A DNA stretch of 64,000 nt from Pseudomonas sp. RIT-562 (GCF_026241895.1 NZ_JAPJIV010000013.1:1-64000); one strand, 5' to 3'; shown: positions 33,460 to 43,708, counted from the first letter of the stretch. A program made the numbers and translations. Notes: generated by a model not told the origin, from the letters alone.

Positions 33460-36400
33460 ATGGCTTTTACCGACCCGTTCATCCGCCGCCCGGTGCTCGC
33501 CACCGTGGTCAGCCTGTTGATTGTGCTGCTGGGCTTCCAGGCCTGGAGCAAGCTGCCGCTGCGCCAATACCCGCAGATGGAAAACGCCCTGATCACGGTG
33601 ACCACCGCCTACCCCGGGGCCAACGCCGAGACCATCCAGGGCTACATCACCCAGCCTATGCAGCAAAGCCTGGCCAGCGCCGAAGGCATTGACTACATGA
33701 CCTCGGTCAGTCGCCAGAACTTCTCGGTGATCTCGATATACGCGCGCATCGGTGCCAACAGCGATCGCCTGTTTACCGAACTGCTGGCCAAGGCCAACGA
33801 GGTCAAGAACCAGCTGCCCCAGGACGCCGAAGACCCGGTGTTGAGCAAGGAAGCGGCCGACGCTTCGGCCCTGATGTACATCAGCTTCTTCAGCAAGGAG
33901 CTGAACAACCCGCAGATCACGGACTACCTGTCGCGAGTGATTCAGCCGAAACTCGCCACCCTGCCCGGCATGGCCGAGGCCGAGATCCTCGGTAACCAGG
34001 TGTTCGCCATGCGTCTGTGGCTGGACCCGGTGAAACTGGCCGGCTTCGGCCTGACCGCCGCCGACGTGACCAACGCGGTGCGTCGCTACAACTTCTTGTC
34101 CGCCGCCGGTGAAGTGAAAGGCGAGTATGTGGTCACCAGTATCAACGCCAACACGGAGCTCAAGTCCGCTGAAGCCTTTGCGGCTATCCCGCTGAAGATC
34201 GACGGCGACAGCCGCGTGCTGCTCAGCGATGTCGCCCGGGTCGAGATGGGCGCGGAGAACTACGACACCATTAGCTCCTTTGGTGGCACGCCGTCGGTGT
34301 ACATCGGCATCAAGGCAACGCCAGCCGCCAACCCTCTGGACGTGATCAAGGAAGTGCGCAAGATCATGCCGGAACTGGAGGCCCAGCTGCCGCCAAACCT
34401 CAAGAGCGAGATCGCCTACGACGCAACGCTGTTCATCCAGGCTTCGATCGATGAGGTGGTGAAAACCCTGTTTGAAGCCGTACTGATCGTAATCGTCGTG
34501 GTATTCCTGTTCCTCGGCGCCCTGCGCTCAGTGGTCATCCCGGTGGTGACTATTCCGTTGTCGATGATTGGCGTGATGTTCTTCATGCAGATGATGGGTT
34601 ACTCGATCAACCTGCTGACCCTGCTGGCCATGGTGCTGGCCATCGGCCTGGTGGTGGACGACGCCATTGTGGTGGTGGAAAACATTCACCGTCATATCGA
34701 AGAAGGCAAGACGCCGATGGACGCTGCCCTCGAAGGCGCCAGGGAAATAGCCATGCCGGTGGTTTCCATGACCATCACCCTGGCGGCGGTCTATGCGCCC
34801 ATCGGCTTCCTCACCGGGCTGACCGGAGCGCTGTTCAAGGAGTTTGCCCTGACACTCGCTGGCGCCGTGGTCATCTCGGGTATCGTCGCCTTGACCTTAT
34901 CGCCGATGATGTGCGCGCTTTTGTTACGCCACGACGAAAATCCAAGCGGTCTGGCCCATCGCCTGGATCGCATTTTCGAAGGCCTCAAGCGCCGTTACCA
35001 GAAGATGTTGCACGGCACGCTCAACACCCGGCCGGTGGTGCTGGTATTTGCGGTGATTGTGCTGTGCCTGATTCCGCTGCTGCTCAAGTTCACCAAGACT
35101 GAGCTTGCGCCCGACGAAGACCAGGGCATTATTTTCATGCTGGCCAATGCGCCGCAACCGACCAACCTCAATTACCTCAACGCCTACACCGACGAATTCA
35201 TCTCGATATTCAAGGAGTTCCCCGAGTACTACTCCTCGTTCCAGATCAATGGCTTCAACGGAGTGCAATCGGGCATCGGCGGCTTCCTGCTCAAGCCCTG
35301 GAATGAGCGCAGCCGGACCCAGATGGAAATTCTTCCGGAGGTTCAGGCGAAACTGGGGAACATCTCCGGCTTGCAGGTGTTCGGTTTTAACCTGCCTTCC
35401 CTGCCGGGAACGGGCGAGGGCCTGCCATTCCAGTTCGTGATCAACTCTGCCAACGACTATGAGTCATTGCTGCAGGTGATGGACCGGGTGAAAAAACGCG
35501 CCATGGAATCCGGCAAGTTCGCTTTCGTCGACGTCGACCTGGCGTTCGACAAACCTGAAGTGGTGGTGGATATCGATCGCGCGAAAGCGGCGCAGATGGG
35601 TGTGTCGATGCTGGACCTGGGTGGGACGCTGGCGACCTTGCTCGGCGAAGCGGAGATCAACCGGTTCACCATCGAAGGTCGCAGCTACAAGGTTATCGCC
35701 CAGGTCGAACGGCCTTTCCGCGACAACCCCGACTGGCTCAACAACTACTACGTCAGAAATACCAAGGGCGACCTGCTTGCCCTGTCGACCCTGATCACCG
35801 TGACTGACCGCGCACGTCCGCGCCAACTCAACCAGTTCCAGCAACTCAACTCGGCAATCCTGTCCGGGGTGCCGCTGGTGAGCATGGGGGAAGCCCTCGA
35901 CACCGTGCGCCAGATCGCCCGGGAAGAGGCGCCGGCCGGGTATTCCGTGGACTACGCAGGGGCTTCACGGCAATTCATCCAGGAAGGCAGCGCGCTGTGG
36001 GTGACCTTTGCCCTGGCCCTGGCGATTATTTTCCTGGTGCTGGCCGCGCAGTTTGAGAGTTTCCGCGACCCGTTGGTGATTCTGGTGACGGTGCCGCTGT
36101 CGATCTGCGGCGCGTTGATTCCATTGTTCCTGGGGTGGTCGAGCATGAACATCTATACCCAGGTGGGGCTGGTGACGCTCATCGGATTAATCAGCAAACA
36201 CGGGATCCTGATCGTCGAATTCGCCAACCAGTTGCGCAAGGAAAAAGGCTTGTCACCTCGCGAGGCGGTGGAAGAAGCGGCGGCGATTCGCTTGCGACCG
36301 GTGTTGATGACCACCGCGGCGATGGTGTTTGGCATGGTGCCGTTGATTATTGCCACGGGGGCGGGGGCGGTGAGCCGGTTCGACATCGGGACGGTGATTG

Positions 36401-36486
36401 CCACGGGGATGTCGATCGGGACGTTGTTCACGCTGTTTGTATTGCCGTGCGTGTACACGTTGCTGGCTAAACCCGACAAACCCTGA
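33460..36486 (+). CDS. RND multidrug efflux pump, inner-membrane subunit (MexW-like)
   Basis: A 1008-residue proton-driven transporter of the HAE-1 family, 12 transmembrane helices with two large periplasmic loops. AFTDPFIRRPVLATVVSLLI is the family start; the proton-relay Asp pair is in LVVDDAIVVVENIHRHIEEG (about residues 401-420), and LVLAAQFESFRDPLVI and GLISKHGILIVEFANQLR (about residues 905-930) mark the second half. It has the length expected for MexW. No outer-membrane channel gene is in the operon, so it must use an OprM-type channel encoded elsewhere. The substrate range (fluoroquinolones, others for MexVW) is by analogy. Confidence 0.92.
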   Translation: MAFTDPFIRRPVLATVVSLLIVLLGFQAWSKLPLRQYPQMENALITVTTAYPGANAETIQGYITQPMQQSLASAEGIDYMTSVSRQNFSVISIYARIGANSDRLFTELLAKANEVKNQLPQDAEDPVLSKEAADASALMYISFFSKELNNPQITDYLSRVIQPKLATLPGMAEAEILGNQVFAMRLWLDPVKLAGFGLTAADVTNAVRRYNFLSAAGEVKGEYVVTSINANTELKSAEAFAAIPLKIDGDSRVLLSDVARVEMGAENYDTISSFGGTPSVYIGIKATPAANPLDVIKEVRKIMPELEAQLPPNLKSEIAYDATLFIQASIDEVVKTLFEAVLIVIVVVFLFLGALRSVVIPVVTIPLSMIGVMFFMQMMGYSINLLTLLAMVLAIGLVVDDAIVVVENIHRHIEEGKTPMDAALEGAREIAMPVVSMTITLAAVYAPIGFLTGLTGALFKEFALTLAGAVVISGIVALTLSPMMCALLLRHDENPSGLAHRLDRIFEGLKRRYQKMLHGTLNTRPVVLVFAVIVLCLIPLLLKFTKTELAPDEDQGIIFMLANAPQPTNLNYLNAYTDEFISIFKEFPEYYSSFQINGFNGVQSGIGGFLLKPWNERSRTQMEILPEVQAKLGNISGLQVFGFNLPSLPGTGEGLPFQFVINSANDYESLLQVMDRVKKRAMESGKFAFVDVDLAFDKPEVVVDIDRAKAAQMGVSMLDLGGTLATLLGEAEINRFTIEGRSYKVIAQVERPFRDNPDWLNNYYVRNTKGDLLALSTLITVTDRARPRQLNQFQQLNSAILSGVPLVSMGEALDTVRQIAREEAPAGYSVDYAGASRQFIQEGSALWVTFALALAIIFLVLAAQFESFRDPLVILVTVPLSICGALIPLFLGWSSMNIYTQVGLVTLIGLISKHGILIVEFANQLRKEKGLSPREAVEEAAAIRLRPVLMTTAAMVFGMVPLIIATGAGAVSRFDIGTVIATGMSIGTLFTLFVLPCVYTLLAKPDKP

Positions 36487-36496
36487 CACGACCTAT

Positions 36497-36595
36497 GACC
36501 CTGTGGGAGCGGGCTGGCTCGCGAATGCGATATGTCAGTCTGCGATGATGCGCCTGACACTCCGCTTTCGCGAGCAAGCCCGCTCCCACAGGGTC
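36497..36595. repeat. REPIN-like inverted repeat (GTGGGAGCGGGC family)
   Basis: GACCCTGTGGGAGCGGGC and its reverse complement, GCCCGCTCCCACAGGGTC, frame about 60 bases. One arm reads GGCTGGCTCGCG, a point variant of GGCTTGCTCGCG. It follows the pump stop by 11 bases. Confidence 0.88.
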
Positions 36596-36620
36596 GGCGT
36601 CGTTGCGGAAAAAGGCCAAC

Positions 36621-36656
36621 AAAAAGCCCCGCATACGCGAGGCCTTTTATTTTGGC
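36621..36656. terminator. Imperfect terminator between the RND pump and the wapQ side
   Basis: AAAAGCCCCGC and GCGAGGCCTTTT pair with one bulge and one mismatch and end in T-rich sequence on the plus strand. A GGCC arm upstream gives an alternative pairing. Medium confidence. Confidence 0.5.
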
Positions 36657-36666
36657 TTCAATCGAG

Positions 36667-36894
36667 TCAACTCTGCGGCCTCATACCCTGTGAAAGTCCG
36701 AACATGAACAGCAACAGGTCATGATCAGGCTGGGAGGCCACGGCTGCCTTGGCAACACGTGGCGTTGGACAGTGAGCTTCGGCGCTCACTGAACTGAGGA
36801 CCTGCGTGCGCGGCTGTTCCCAAGCCGCCACCGCTATTGAAGCAACTGCCAAGGCTCCTATCAGAAACAAACCTCGTGCAATTTCGAGTTTCAT
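36667..36894 (-). CDS. Small exported hypothetical protein
   Basis: A 75-residue protein with a signal-peptide-like start (MKLEIARGLFLIGALAVASI) and a hydrophilic tail with one cysteine. AAGGG is nine bases from the ATG. It follows wapQ by two bases, so it is probably the last gene of the orf222-wapQ unit. A similar small gene lies next to inaA in P. aeruginosa as I recall. Function unknown. Confidence 0.72.
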   Translation of the reverse strand: MKLEIARGLFLIGALAVASIAVAAWEQPRTQVLSSVSAEAHCPTPRVAKAAVASQPDHDLLLFMFGLSQGMRPQS

Positions 36895-36896
36895 TG

Positions 36897-37610
36897 CTAT
36901 AAACCCTTGATAGCGCTGCCAAACGCCGTCTCATAAAAATAGACGAGTTTCTGCCAGTCCGCCGTGCTGAACGACGAATGGCGACGCAATTGCTTCATGT
37001 CATGGGCAGCCGCCTGACGGGCGGTCAGACGCTGTCGGCACTTCTCAAGGTCGATCAAAGCGACCTCGACCGTGGCCGCCTCGCCTTCGCCCGTAACTCG
37101 CACAAATACGTGCTTGATGTAAATGCAACTGTGCTGCCAGCGGCCTTTGTGCATGCGCGCCAGGTTATCTGCCAGATCCTTCAAAACGCGCTCATGGACG
37201 ACCTCGCCATGGCGCTCACGGCCACCGCCGGCGTACCAGTGTTCGATTTCCTCGAACCCGTCCAGCGACTTGGTGACCAGCAATGCACGCCACTTGTGAA
37301 CGGGGTCGCGTCGGGCGCCGCAGAAGACGATTTGCGGAACCCGCACGCCGATCTTGTGCAGACCGGTCAATGCATCGAGCTCGCGCAACACTGTCGGGCG
37401 GCCAAACGGATGCAACCAGCTGCGATAGATGTGTCCGGTCTGACGCTTGGCATACAACAATTGCCCGTCGTCGCCCCTGATCCGCTGCACGCCACTTTCG
37501 CCACCGCGACGCACATTGGGTTCTTCTACCCATTCACCGCGCTGATTCCAGAAATAGTCGAACCGATCTTCGGCATCGACGTCCGCTCCTGGTGCACATT
37601 GCACTGCCAT
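36897..37610 (-). CDS. wapQ: LPS core heptose kinase-like protein (InaA/WapQ)
   Basis: A 237-residue protein of the lipopolysaccharide-core kinase (Kdo/WaaP, InaA) family. The kinase-like strands include YAKRQTGHIYRSWLHPFGR with a lysine, LREL..L..GV.VP, the LADNLARMHKGRWQHSCIYIKHVFV catalytic-loop region (HxGxxHxD-type motif altered to HKGRWQHSCIYIKH) and a later VALIDLEKC (DFG-type Asp). It is described in P. fluorescens as wapQ in the colR-colS-orf222-wapQ unit, with a role in outer-membrane integrity. The start at 37610 follows AGAGG by 7 bases. Enzymatic detail is inferred. Confidence 0.85.
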   Translation of the reverse strand: MAVQCAPGADVDAEDRFDYFWNQRGEWVEEPNVRRGGESGVQRIRGDDGQLLYAKRQTGHIYRSWLHPFGRPTVLRELDALTGLHKIGVRVPQIVFCGARRDPVHKWRALLVTKSLDGFEEIEHWYAGGGRERHGEVVHERVLKDLADNLARMHKGRWQHSCIYIKHVFVRVTGEGEAATVEVALIDLEKCRQRLTARQAAAHDMKQLRRHSSFSTADWQKLVYFYETAFGSAIKGL

Positions 37611-37614
37611 CCTG

Positions 37615-38283
37615 TTACCTCTTGCGTAATACGTAAACTCGCCACATGGCATAGAGCGGTAAAAAATCCAGTCGTTCCTGAATGCGGAAACCGGCTTGCT
37701 CAAACTCTTTCTCGACCGTAACAGCCGGTAACACAAAACGGTTCTGGTAACCTTCCTGCCCACGAGTGCGTTCCGAGCGCTTGCGTTTCCACGCCTTGAA
37801 ATTGCCGTCCACCCACAGCGAAATGATTACGCTGTCACGGGTGACTCGCTCAAATTCACGCAAAATCGCCAATCGATGCTCGGCCTCACCGATGTGGTGC
37901 AGCAGGCGCATGCAAAAAATGCTGTCGACGGCGTTATCGGGTAAGGCAATGTCGAATGCAGACGTGTGCAAGGGTTGTACCCTTTTCACTACTTGCGCAG
38001 GTTGCGCTTGCATGGCGACCTTGAGCATCGACTCGGAGTTGTCGGCTCCGATAATGGCTCGATTGCTTTTCTCGGCCAGCAAGGGCCAGAAACGGCCGGC
38101 ACCACAGGGCAGATCAAGGACCAGTCCGGGTTCACCCGCCACAGTCAGCGCTTTACGCGCCAGCTGGACGTCCCGCCAATGAGACAGGCGGCGACCTAAA
38201 CCGTTCTTATGTTTCTGAAGGTATCTTAAAGCATGTTGATCGTCATACTTTTTGGAAAAATCGAGTTTGATCGGACTGTCCAT
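37615..38283 (-). CDS. SAM-dependent methyltransferase (orf222 of the colRS locus)
   Basis: A 222-residue class I methyltransferase. Motif I is VLDLPCGAGRFWPLL (about residues 56-70), motif II IIGADNSESML, motif post-I around CMRLLHHIGEAEHRL (about residues 126-140). The length of exactly 222 residues matches the orf222 described between colS and wapQ in P. fluorescens. GGAG is eight bases before the ATG at 38283; TTG and GTG codons immediately upstream are poorer. It is followed closely by wapQ (4-base gap). The substrate is unknown, perhaps an envelope molecule. Confidence 0.88.
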   Translation of the reverse strand: MDSPIKLDFSKKYDDQHALRYLQKHKNGLGRRLSHWRDVQLARKALTVAGEPGLVLDLPCGAGRFWPLLAEKSNRAIIGADNSESMLKVAMQAQPAQVVKRVQPLHTSAFDIALPDNAVDSIFCMRLLHHIGEAEHRLAILREFERVTRDSVIISLWVDGNFKAWKRKRSERTRGQEGYQNRFVLPAVTVEKEFEQAGFRIQERLDFLPLYAMWRVYVLRKR

Positions 38284-38352
38284 CACCAAGTCTCCTAACG
38301 GCTGATGCCGACCACCTTAGGTAAGGCCGTGTCAGCGTCAGGTCATGACTTT

Positions 38353-38368
38353 GTGAAAGATTTGTAAT
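38353..38368 (-). promoter_or_regulatory. Possible weak ColR box upstream of orf222
   Basis: On the coding strand of orf222 the sequence ends TCTTTCAC, one base from the TTTTTCAC of the ColR consensus, with two further mismatches. It overlaps the end of the colS terminator and is about 70 bases from the orf222 start. Weak but sensibly placed. Confidence 0.35.
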
Positions 38369-38399
38369 GTAAAACCCCGAAGTATTTCAGGGTTTTACA
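38368..38399 (-). terminator. colS terminator
   Basis: TGTAAAACCC (38368-38377) and GGGTTTTACA (38390-38399) are a perfect 10-base pair with a 12-base loop, lying just beyond the colS stop. It should separate colRS from orf222-wapQ, arguing for a separate orf222 promoter. Confidence 0.8.
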
Positions 38400-38416
38400 G
38401 GGGGCTTGTTGGTGAG

Positions 38417-39700
38417 TCAGCCTACATCCACCGGACGCAGCTCTACCTCGAATCGGCAGCCGTTGGGTTCCATGTTAGTCAGGCTGACACTCCAGCCCTG
38501 GTTCTCGCAAATCCTTTGCACCAGGGAAAGGCCCAGGCCCAGGCCTTCTCCACGTTTCTCGGTGCCGCGCACGAACGGCTCGAACATCGCTTCGCGCTTC
38601 TCCTCGGGAATCCCTACCCCGCTGTCTTCCACCAGGAAACCCGTGGCGGTCAACGTCAGACGGATGAACCCATGCTCGGTGTAATGCAGGGCATTACGCA
38701 GCAAGTTACCCATCACCGCTTGCAGGAGCGTCGCGTTGTAGCGAGTGCTGGCCGGTGTGCCCTGCACAAAGATCAGCTCCAGCCCTTTATTCTCGATCGG
38801 TTCGCGCCACTGGTTAAGTAACCCGTCCGCGACTTCGCAGAGGTTTTGCTGCGGCGCCATCCCGGCATCCTCCCGTTGCGCGCGAGCCAGCACCAGGAAG
38901 GTTTGCACCAGCTCGCGCATTTCCTCGCAGGCACGGGCGATGCGCTCGACCTGCGCGCGACCGCGCTGATCGATACCGGGGTTTTCCAGCAATAGTTCAC
39001 AGGAGCTGGCCAGCACCATCAAGGGCGTGCGCAGCTCGTGACTGACATCACTGGTGAATAACCGCTCCCGGGTCAGCGCCTGGCGCAGGCGCCCGAGGGT
39101 GGCGTCGAATGCCACCGCCAGCTCGCCCACCTCGTCTGCGGCGTAGTCCGGTGCGAGCGGCGGCGCAAGGCCCAGCAGTTGATCGCGGTGGCGAACTTGT
39201 CGGGCCAGGCGCACTACCGGCGCCATGACCTTGCGCGCGAGCACCCAGCCCAGAAATACCGCCAGTGCCAGGCTCAGGACAAAGCCCACCAGCACGACGG
39301 CAAACAGCACGCGTTCACGTTCTTCGAAATCGCTCTGGTCCTGCAGCAGCACATACCGCCGGCCGTCGACGACTTCGACCATGGCGTGATAGGACAACTG
39401 CTCGCGAAACACTTCGTGAAACCCCGGCTCCAGGTGGCGCAGGTCCTTGGGCACGTCGAAATCACCCGGGCCGCCGCTGAAGTAGAACAACTGGTCCGGC
39501 TCCGGTCGATGGCTCCAGTCCGACACGCTGTCCATCAGCAGCAGGCGTTGCAGGTCACCACCGAGTCCTGCGGAAATCAGTTTTTCCTCCACCAGGTGCA
39601 CAGTCGCGACGATGCCCATGGCAAAGGCGCCTGCTACCAGCGCGCTCATCAACGCAAAGGCGATGATGATCCGTTGAGCGAGGCTCTGTCTAAACTCCAT
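38417..39700 (-). CDS. colS: Sensor histidine kinase ColS
   Basis: A 427-residue inner-membrane sensor kinase: two transmembrane helices (about residues 10-32 and 138-158) with a periplasmic sensor segment of about 100 residues, a HAMP linker, a dimerisation/phosphoacceptor domain with SDVSHELRTPLMVL (His about residue 220) and an ATPase domain with NLLRNALHYTEHG, VEDSGVGIPEE and GLGLGLSLVQRI. It senses envelope disturbance (zinc, phenol and surface properties in pseudomonads). The periplasmic loop has acidic stretches that could bind metal (FDVPKDLRHLEPGF). The frame overlaps colR by 11 bases, indicating one operon. Confidence 0.93.
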   Translation of the reverse strand: MEFRQSLAQRIIIAFALMSALVAGAFAMGIVATVHLVEEKLISAGLGGDLQRLLLMDSVSDWSHRPEPDQLFYFSGGPGDFDVPKDLRHLEPGFHEVFREQLSYHAMVEVVDGRRYVLLQDQSDFEERERVLFAVVLVGFVLSLALAVFLGWVLARKVMAPVVRLARQVRHRDQLLGLAPPLAPDYAADEVGELAVAFDATLGRLRQALTRERLFTSDVSHELRTPLMVLASSCELLLENPGIDQRGRAQVERIARACEEMRELVQTFLVLARAQREDAGMAPQQNLCEVADGLLNQWREPIENKGLELIFVQGTPASTRYNATLLQAVMGNLLRNALHYTEHGFIRLTLTATGFLVEDSGVGIPEEKREAMFEPFVRGTEKRGEGLGLGLSLVQRICENQGWSVSLTNMEPNGCRFEVELRPVDVG

Positions 39701-40373
39701 CTCGACCCTCGGCCAGGCGATAACCGACACCGTGCACCGTTTGCAGCAGGGGTTTGGCGAACGGTTTGTCGATCACCTGGCGCAACTGGTGGACATGACT
39801 GCGCAGGCTGTCGCTGTCCGGGCAATCATCACCCCACAACGCCTCTTCGAGGATTTCGCGACGCAATACGTGGGGGCTCTTTTGCATCAGCACCGCGAGC
39901 AATTTCAGGCCCACTGGGTTGAGCTTGAGCAGGCGCCCTTCTCGAGTGACCTCCAGCGTATCGAGGTCATACTGCAAATCACCGACCTGCAGCGCCCGAC
40001 GTCCACCGCCCTGGGCCCGGCGCATCACGGCTTCAATCCGTGCGGCGAGTTCAGACAGGGCAAAGGGTTTGATCAGGTAATCATCGGCGCCGGACTTGAA
40101 GCCCTGCAGCCGGTCGTCCAGTTGGTCGCGGGCGGTCAGCATGATCACCGGGGTGTCGCGGCGCGCATCTTCACGCAGCCGTTTGCACAGGGTGTAGCCG
40201 TCGATGCCGGGCAACATGATGTCGAGCACAATCAGGTCGTAGTGCTCGGTGGCCGCCAGGTGCAGCCCGGACAAGCCGTCCTGCGCGCAATCCACGGTGT
40301 AGCCCTTGAGCCCCAGGTAATCGGCCAGATTAGCGAGGATATCGCGGTTGTCTTCAACCAATAGAATTCGCAT
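39690..40373 (-). CDS. colR: Response regulator ColR
   Basis: A 227-residue OmpR-type response regulator. Receiver: VEDNRD acidic pocket (about residues 6-11), phosphoacceptor in LIVLDIMLPG (D about residue 51) and MLTARDQ and KPFA; C-terminal winged helix through RREILEEALWG and VHGVGYRLAE. GGAGGAGTGCCC precedes the ATG at 40373. With colS it controls outer-membrane maintenance and rhizosphere competence. Transcription is divergent from the PAP2 gene, with a good ColR box between them. Confidence 0.94.
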   Translation of the reverse strand: MRILLVEDNRDILANLADYLGLKGYTVDCAQDGLSGLHLAATEHYDLIVLDIMLPGIDGYTLCKRLREDARRDTPVIMLTARDQLDDRLQGFKSGADDYLIKPFALSELAARIEAVMRRAQGGGRRALQVGDLQYDLDTLEVTREGRLLKLNPVGLKLLAVLMQKSPHVLRREILEEALWGDDCPDSDSLRSHVHQLRQVIDKPFAKPLLQTVHGVGYRLAEGRDGV

Positions 40374-40460
40374 GGGCACTCCTCCGTACACAGCCGTCAT
40401 GGCCCGCGCAGCTTAAGGCCAAGCGCGGCTCGCGGCTAGGGTTGCTTGCAGGCAGCGGCG

Positions 40461-40476
40461 TTGACAAGTTTTTCAC
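40461..40476 (+). promoter_or_regulatory. Candidate ColR-binding site upstream of the PAP2 gene
   Basis: TTGACAAGTTTTTCAC fits the published P. putida consensus YYNASNNYTTTTTCAC, as I recall it, at all but one position. It lies about 85 bases before the PAP2 start and 90 bases from colR, so it may control either or both. Confidence 0.65.
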
Positions 40477-40560
40477 CGGTGATTCACGCGCGGCTCACGA
40501 CAACGAGCCCAGACTCCGCGCCACAGCGCTGCCCACACATTCATCGACCAAGGAATCGCC

Positions 40561-41304
40561 ATGGTGAATACCTCCGTTCGCCCCGCATCACGCCCGCTCA
40601 ACTTCTGGGTGTGCCTGGGAGTACCCGCCATTGCGGCAATCGTCCTGGTGTTGCTCGAACTGACAACGTTGGATATGGACCTCGCCAAGTTGTTTTATGA
40701 TCCGCTGGCGGGGGGATTCATCGGGCGTCACAGCTATTGGCTGGAGAACATCCTGCATGACCGCGCCAAGCAGGTTGTCATCGGCTTTTCGCTGTTGGCG
40801 ATAGCGGCGTTCATCGCAACGTTTTTCATGGAAAGGCTGAAGCCATTCAAGCGCGAATTAGGCTGCCTGGTGCTCTCACTAGCGCTGGCAACTTCCTTTG
40901 TAACGCCCATGAAAGCGGTCACCGCCGTGCAGTGCCCCTGGAGCCTGGAGCAATTTGGCGGGCATGAGACCTACAGCGAACTGCTCAGCCCGCGACCTGC
41001 CACGGCCAAGCCTGGCCGCTGCTGGCCGGGTGGGCATGCGGCCACCGGGTTCACGCTCTTCGCCTTGTATTTCGTGTTGCGTGATCGTCGCCCGCGCCTG
41101 GCGCGGCAGGCGTTTGTGTTCGCCTTTGGCTTGGGCACGGTGTTCTCGGTGAGCCGGATGATGCAGGGCGCACACTTTTTTTCGCATAACGTGTGGACGG
41201 CGATTTTCTGCTGGCTGATATGTCTGGGGGCTTATTACTACATTCTGTATCGGCCGGGTTCAGAGGTTGAAGCTGCTGGCAAGGCCGAACCGGTCGGCGC
41301 CTGA
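40561..41304 (+). CDS. PAP2-family membrane phosphatase (lipid A / phospholipid type)
   Basis: A 247-residue inner-membrane phosphatase with six hydrophobic segments. The acid-phosphatase motifs are K.....QCPW (about residues 118-128), PGGHAATGF (about 158-166) and SRMMQGAHFFSHNVW (about 197-211), of the subtype with CPW and SH variants rather than classical RP and HxxxD. It probably dephosphorylates lipid A or undecaprenyl/phosphatidylglycerol phosphate at the outer leaflet. A ColR box upstream and divergence from colR suggest membership of the ColR regulon, where lipid A-modifying genes are known. Confidence 0.87.
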   Translation: MVNTSVRPASRPLNFWVCLGVPAIAAIVLVLLELTTLDMDLAKLFYDPLAGGFIGRHSYWLENILHDRAKQVVIGFSLLAIAAFIATFFMERLKPFKRELGCLVLSLALATSFVTPMKAVTAVQCPWSLEQFGGHETYSELLSPRPATAKPGRCWPGGHAATGFTLFALYFVLRDRRPRLARQAFVFAFGLGTVFSVSRMMQGAHFFSHNVWTAIFCWLICLGAYYYILYRPGSEVEAAGKAEPVGA

Positions 41305-41311
41305 CGGAAGA

Positions 41312-41392
41312 TCAAAAGATCGCAGCCTTCGGCAGCTCCTACAGGGTGATCGCGTATTTCTGTAGGAGCTGCCGAAGGCTGCGATCTTTTGA
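41312..41392. repeat. Inverted repeat (AAAAGATCGCAGCCTTCGGC family)
   Basis: Perfect arms of 30 bases (41314-41343, 41361-41390) plus two flanking pairs, same family as 32105-32181. It ends the PAP2 transcript and its last T run could terminate. Confidence 0.9.
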
Positions 41393-41416
41393 CTTTGATG
41401 TTTTGTAACAGCCAAT

Positions 41417-41453
41417 AAAAAACCCCGCCTGCTTTACGCAGGCGGGGTTTTTT
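41417..41453 (-). terminator. groEL terminator
   Basis: AAAAAACCCCGCCTGC and GCAGGCGGGGTTTTTT pair over 16 bases with a 5-base loop, lying 33 bases past the groEL stop. Strong and usable from both sides. Confidence 0.95.
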
Positions 41454-41485
41454 ACAGGTGTAGCTTGTACGGGGTTAAGGCTGGC

Positions 41486-43129
<1,644 letters not shown>

Positions 43130-43178
43130 GATCGATATTCCTTAAATACTTTGTAGTAGCGGGAAAATGAGCGGGAAA

Positions 43179-43472
43179 TCAGCCTTCGATAACAGCGAGA
43201 ATCTCGTTCTCAGCCATTACCAGCAGGTCTTCGCCGTCAACTTTCACAGTGTTGCTGCCGGAGTACGGGCCGAACACAACCTTGTCACCCACTTTTACGG
43301 CCAGTGCACGCACTTCACCGTTTTCCAGCACGCGGCCGGTGCCGACAGCGAGGATCTCGCCGCTGTTGGCTTTTTCAGCAGCCGAACCTGGCAGGACGAT
43401 ACCGCCAGCGGTTTTCTTTTCTTCTTCGCTGCGACGGATGACGACGCGGTCATGCAGAGGACGAAGCTTCAT
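43179..43472 (-). CDS. groS: Co-chaperonin GroES (Hsp10)
   Basis: A 97-residue lid of the chaperonin. KLRPLHDRVVIRRSEEE is the family start, with the mobile loop around KTAGGIVLPGSAAEK (about residues 20-34) and GxYSGxxVKVDGE. First gene of the groES-groEL operon; ribosome site AGGAGAGATCGACA (AGGAGA 5' to the ATG). Normal in every respect. Confidence 0.98.
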   Translation of the reverse strand: MKLRPLHDRVVIRRSEEEKKTAGGIVLPGSAAEKANSGEILAVGTGRVLENGEVRALAVKVGDKVVFGPYSGSNTVKVDGEDLLVMAENEILAVIEG

Positions 43473-43616
43473 TGTCGATCTCTCCTAATTGTGGTTTTCA
43501 TCGGCCGGTGTAGTCCCGGCGGGTTTAACAAAATCCGGCGGTGCCGGGTGCGTCTCGACGAGCGTGACGCGGAAGTCTGTCTGGCGTGATCGCCAGAAAC
43601 CTTGCGGTGACCGTTA

Positions 43617-43645
43617 CATAAGGGCGCATAAGCTTATTACAAGGG
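43617..43645 (-). promoter_or_regulatory. Candidate sigma-32 heat-shock promoter of groESL
   Basis: On the coding strand CCCTTGTAA (revcomp of 43637-43645) and CGCCCTTATG (revcomp of 43617-43626) are about 13 bases apart, close to the sigma-32 pattern CCCTTGAA...CCCxATxT. It is about 150 bases upstream of the groES start. Confidence 0.65.
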
Positions 43646-43686
43646 CGGCCATCGAAAAATTTTTAGCTGGATGACCCGCAAACGAT

Positions 43687-43708
43687 CACGGCACCCGAGG
43701 GTGCCGTG
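43687..43708 (-). terminator. fxsA hairpin terminator
   Basis: CACGGCACCC and GGGTGCCGTG are a perfect 10-base pair with a very tight loop, 14 bases beyond the fxsA stop on its strand. The T run after it is weak, so termination is inferred. Confidence 0.6.

Noticed and set aside
41158..41200. PAP2 motif 3 with His in place of the usual Asp, considered an inactivating change
   Set aside because: As I recall it, a large PAP2 subtype shares the GAHFxSHxxW form together with CPW and PGGH, so it is a subfamily feature.
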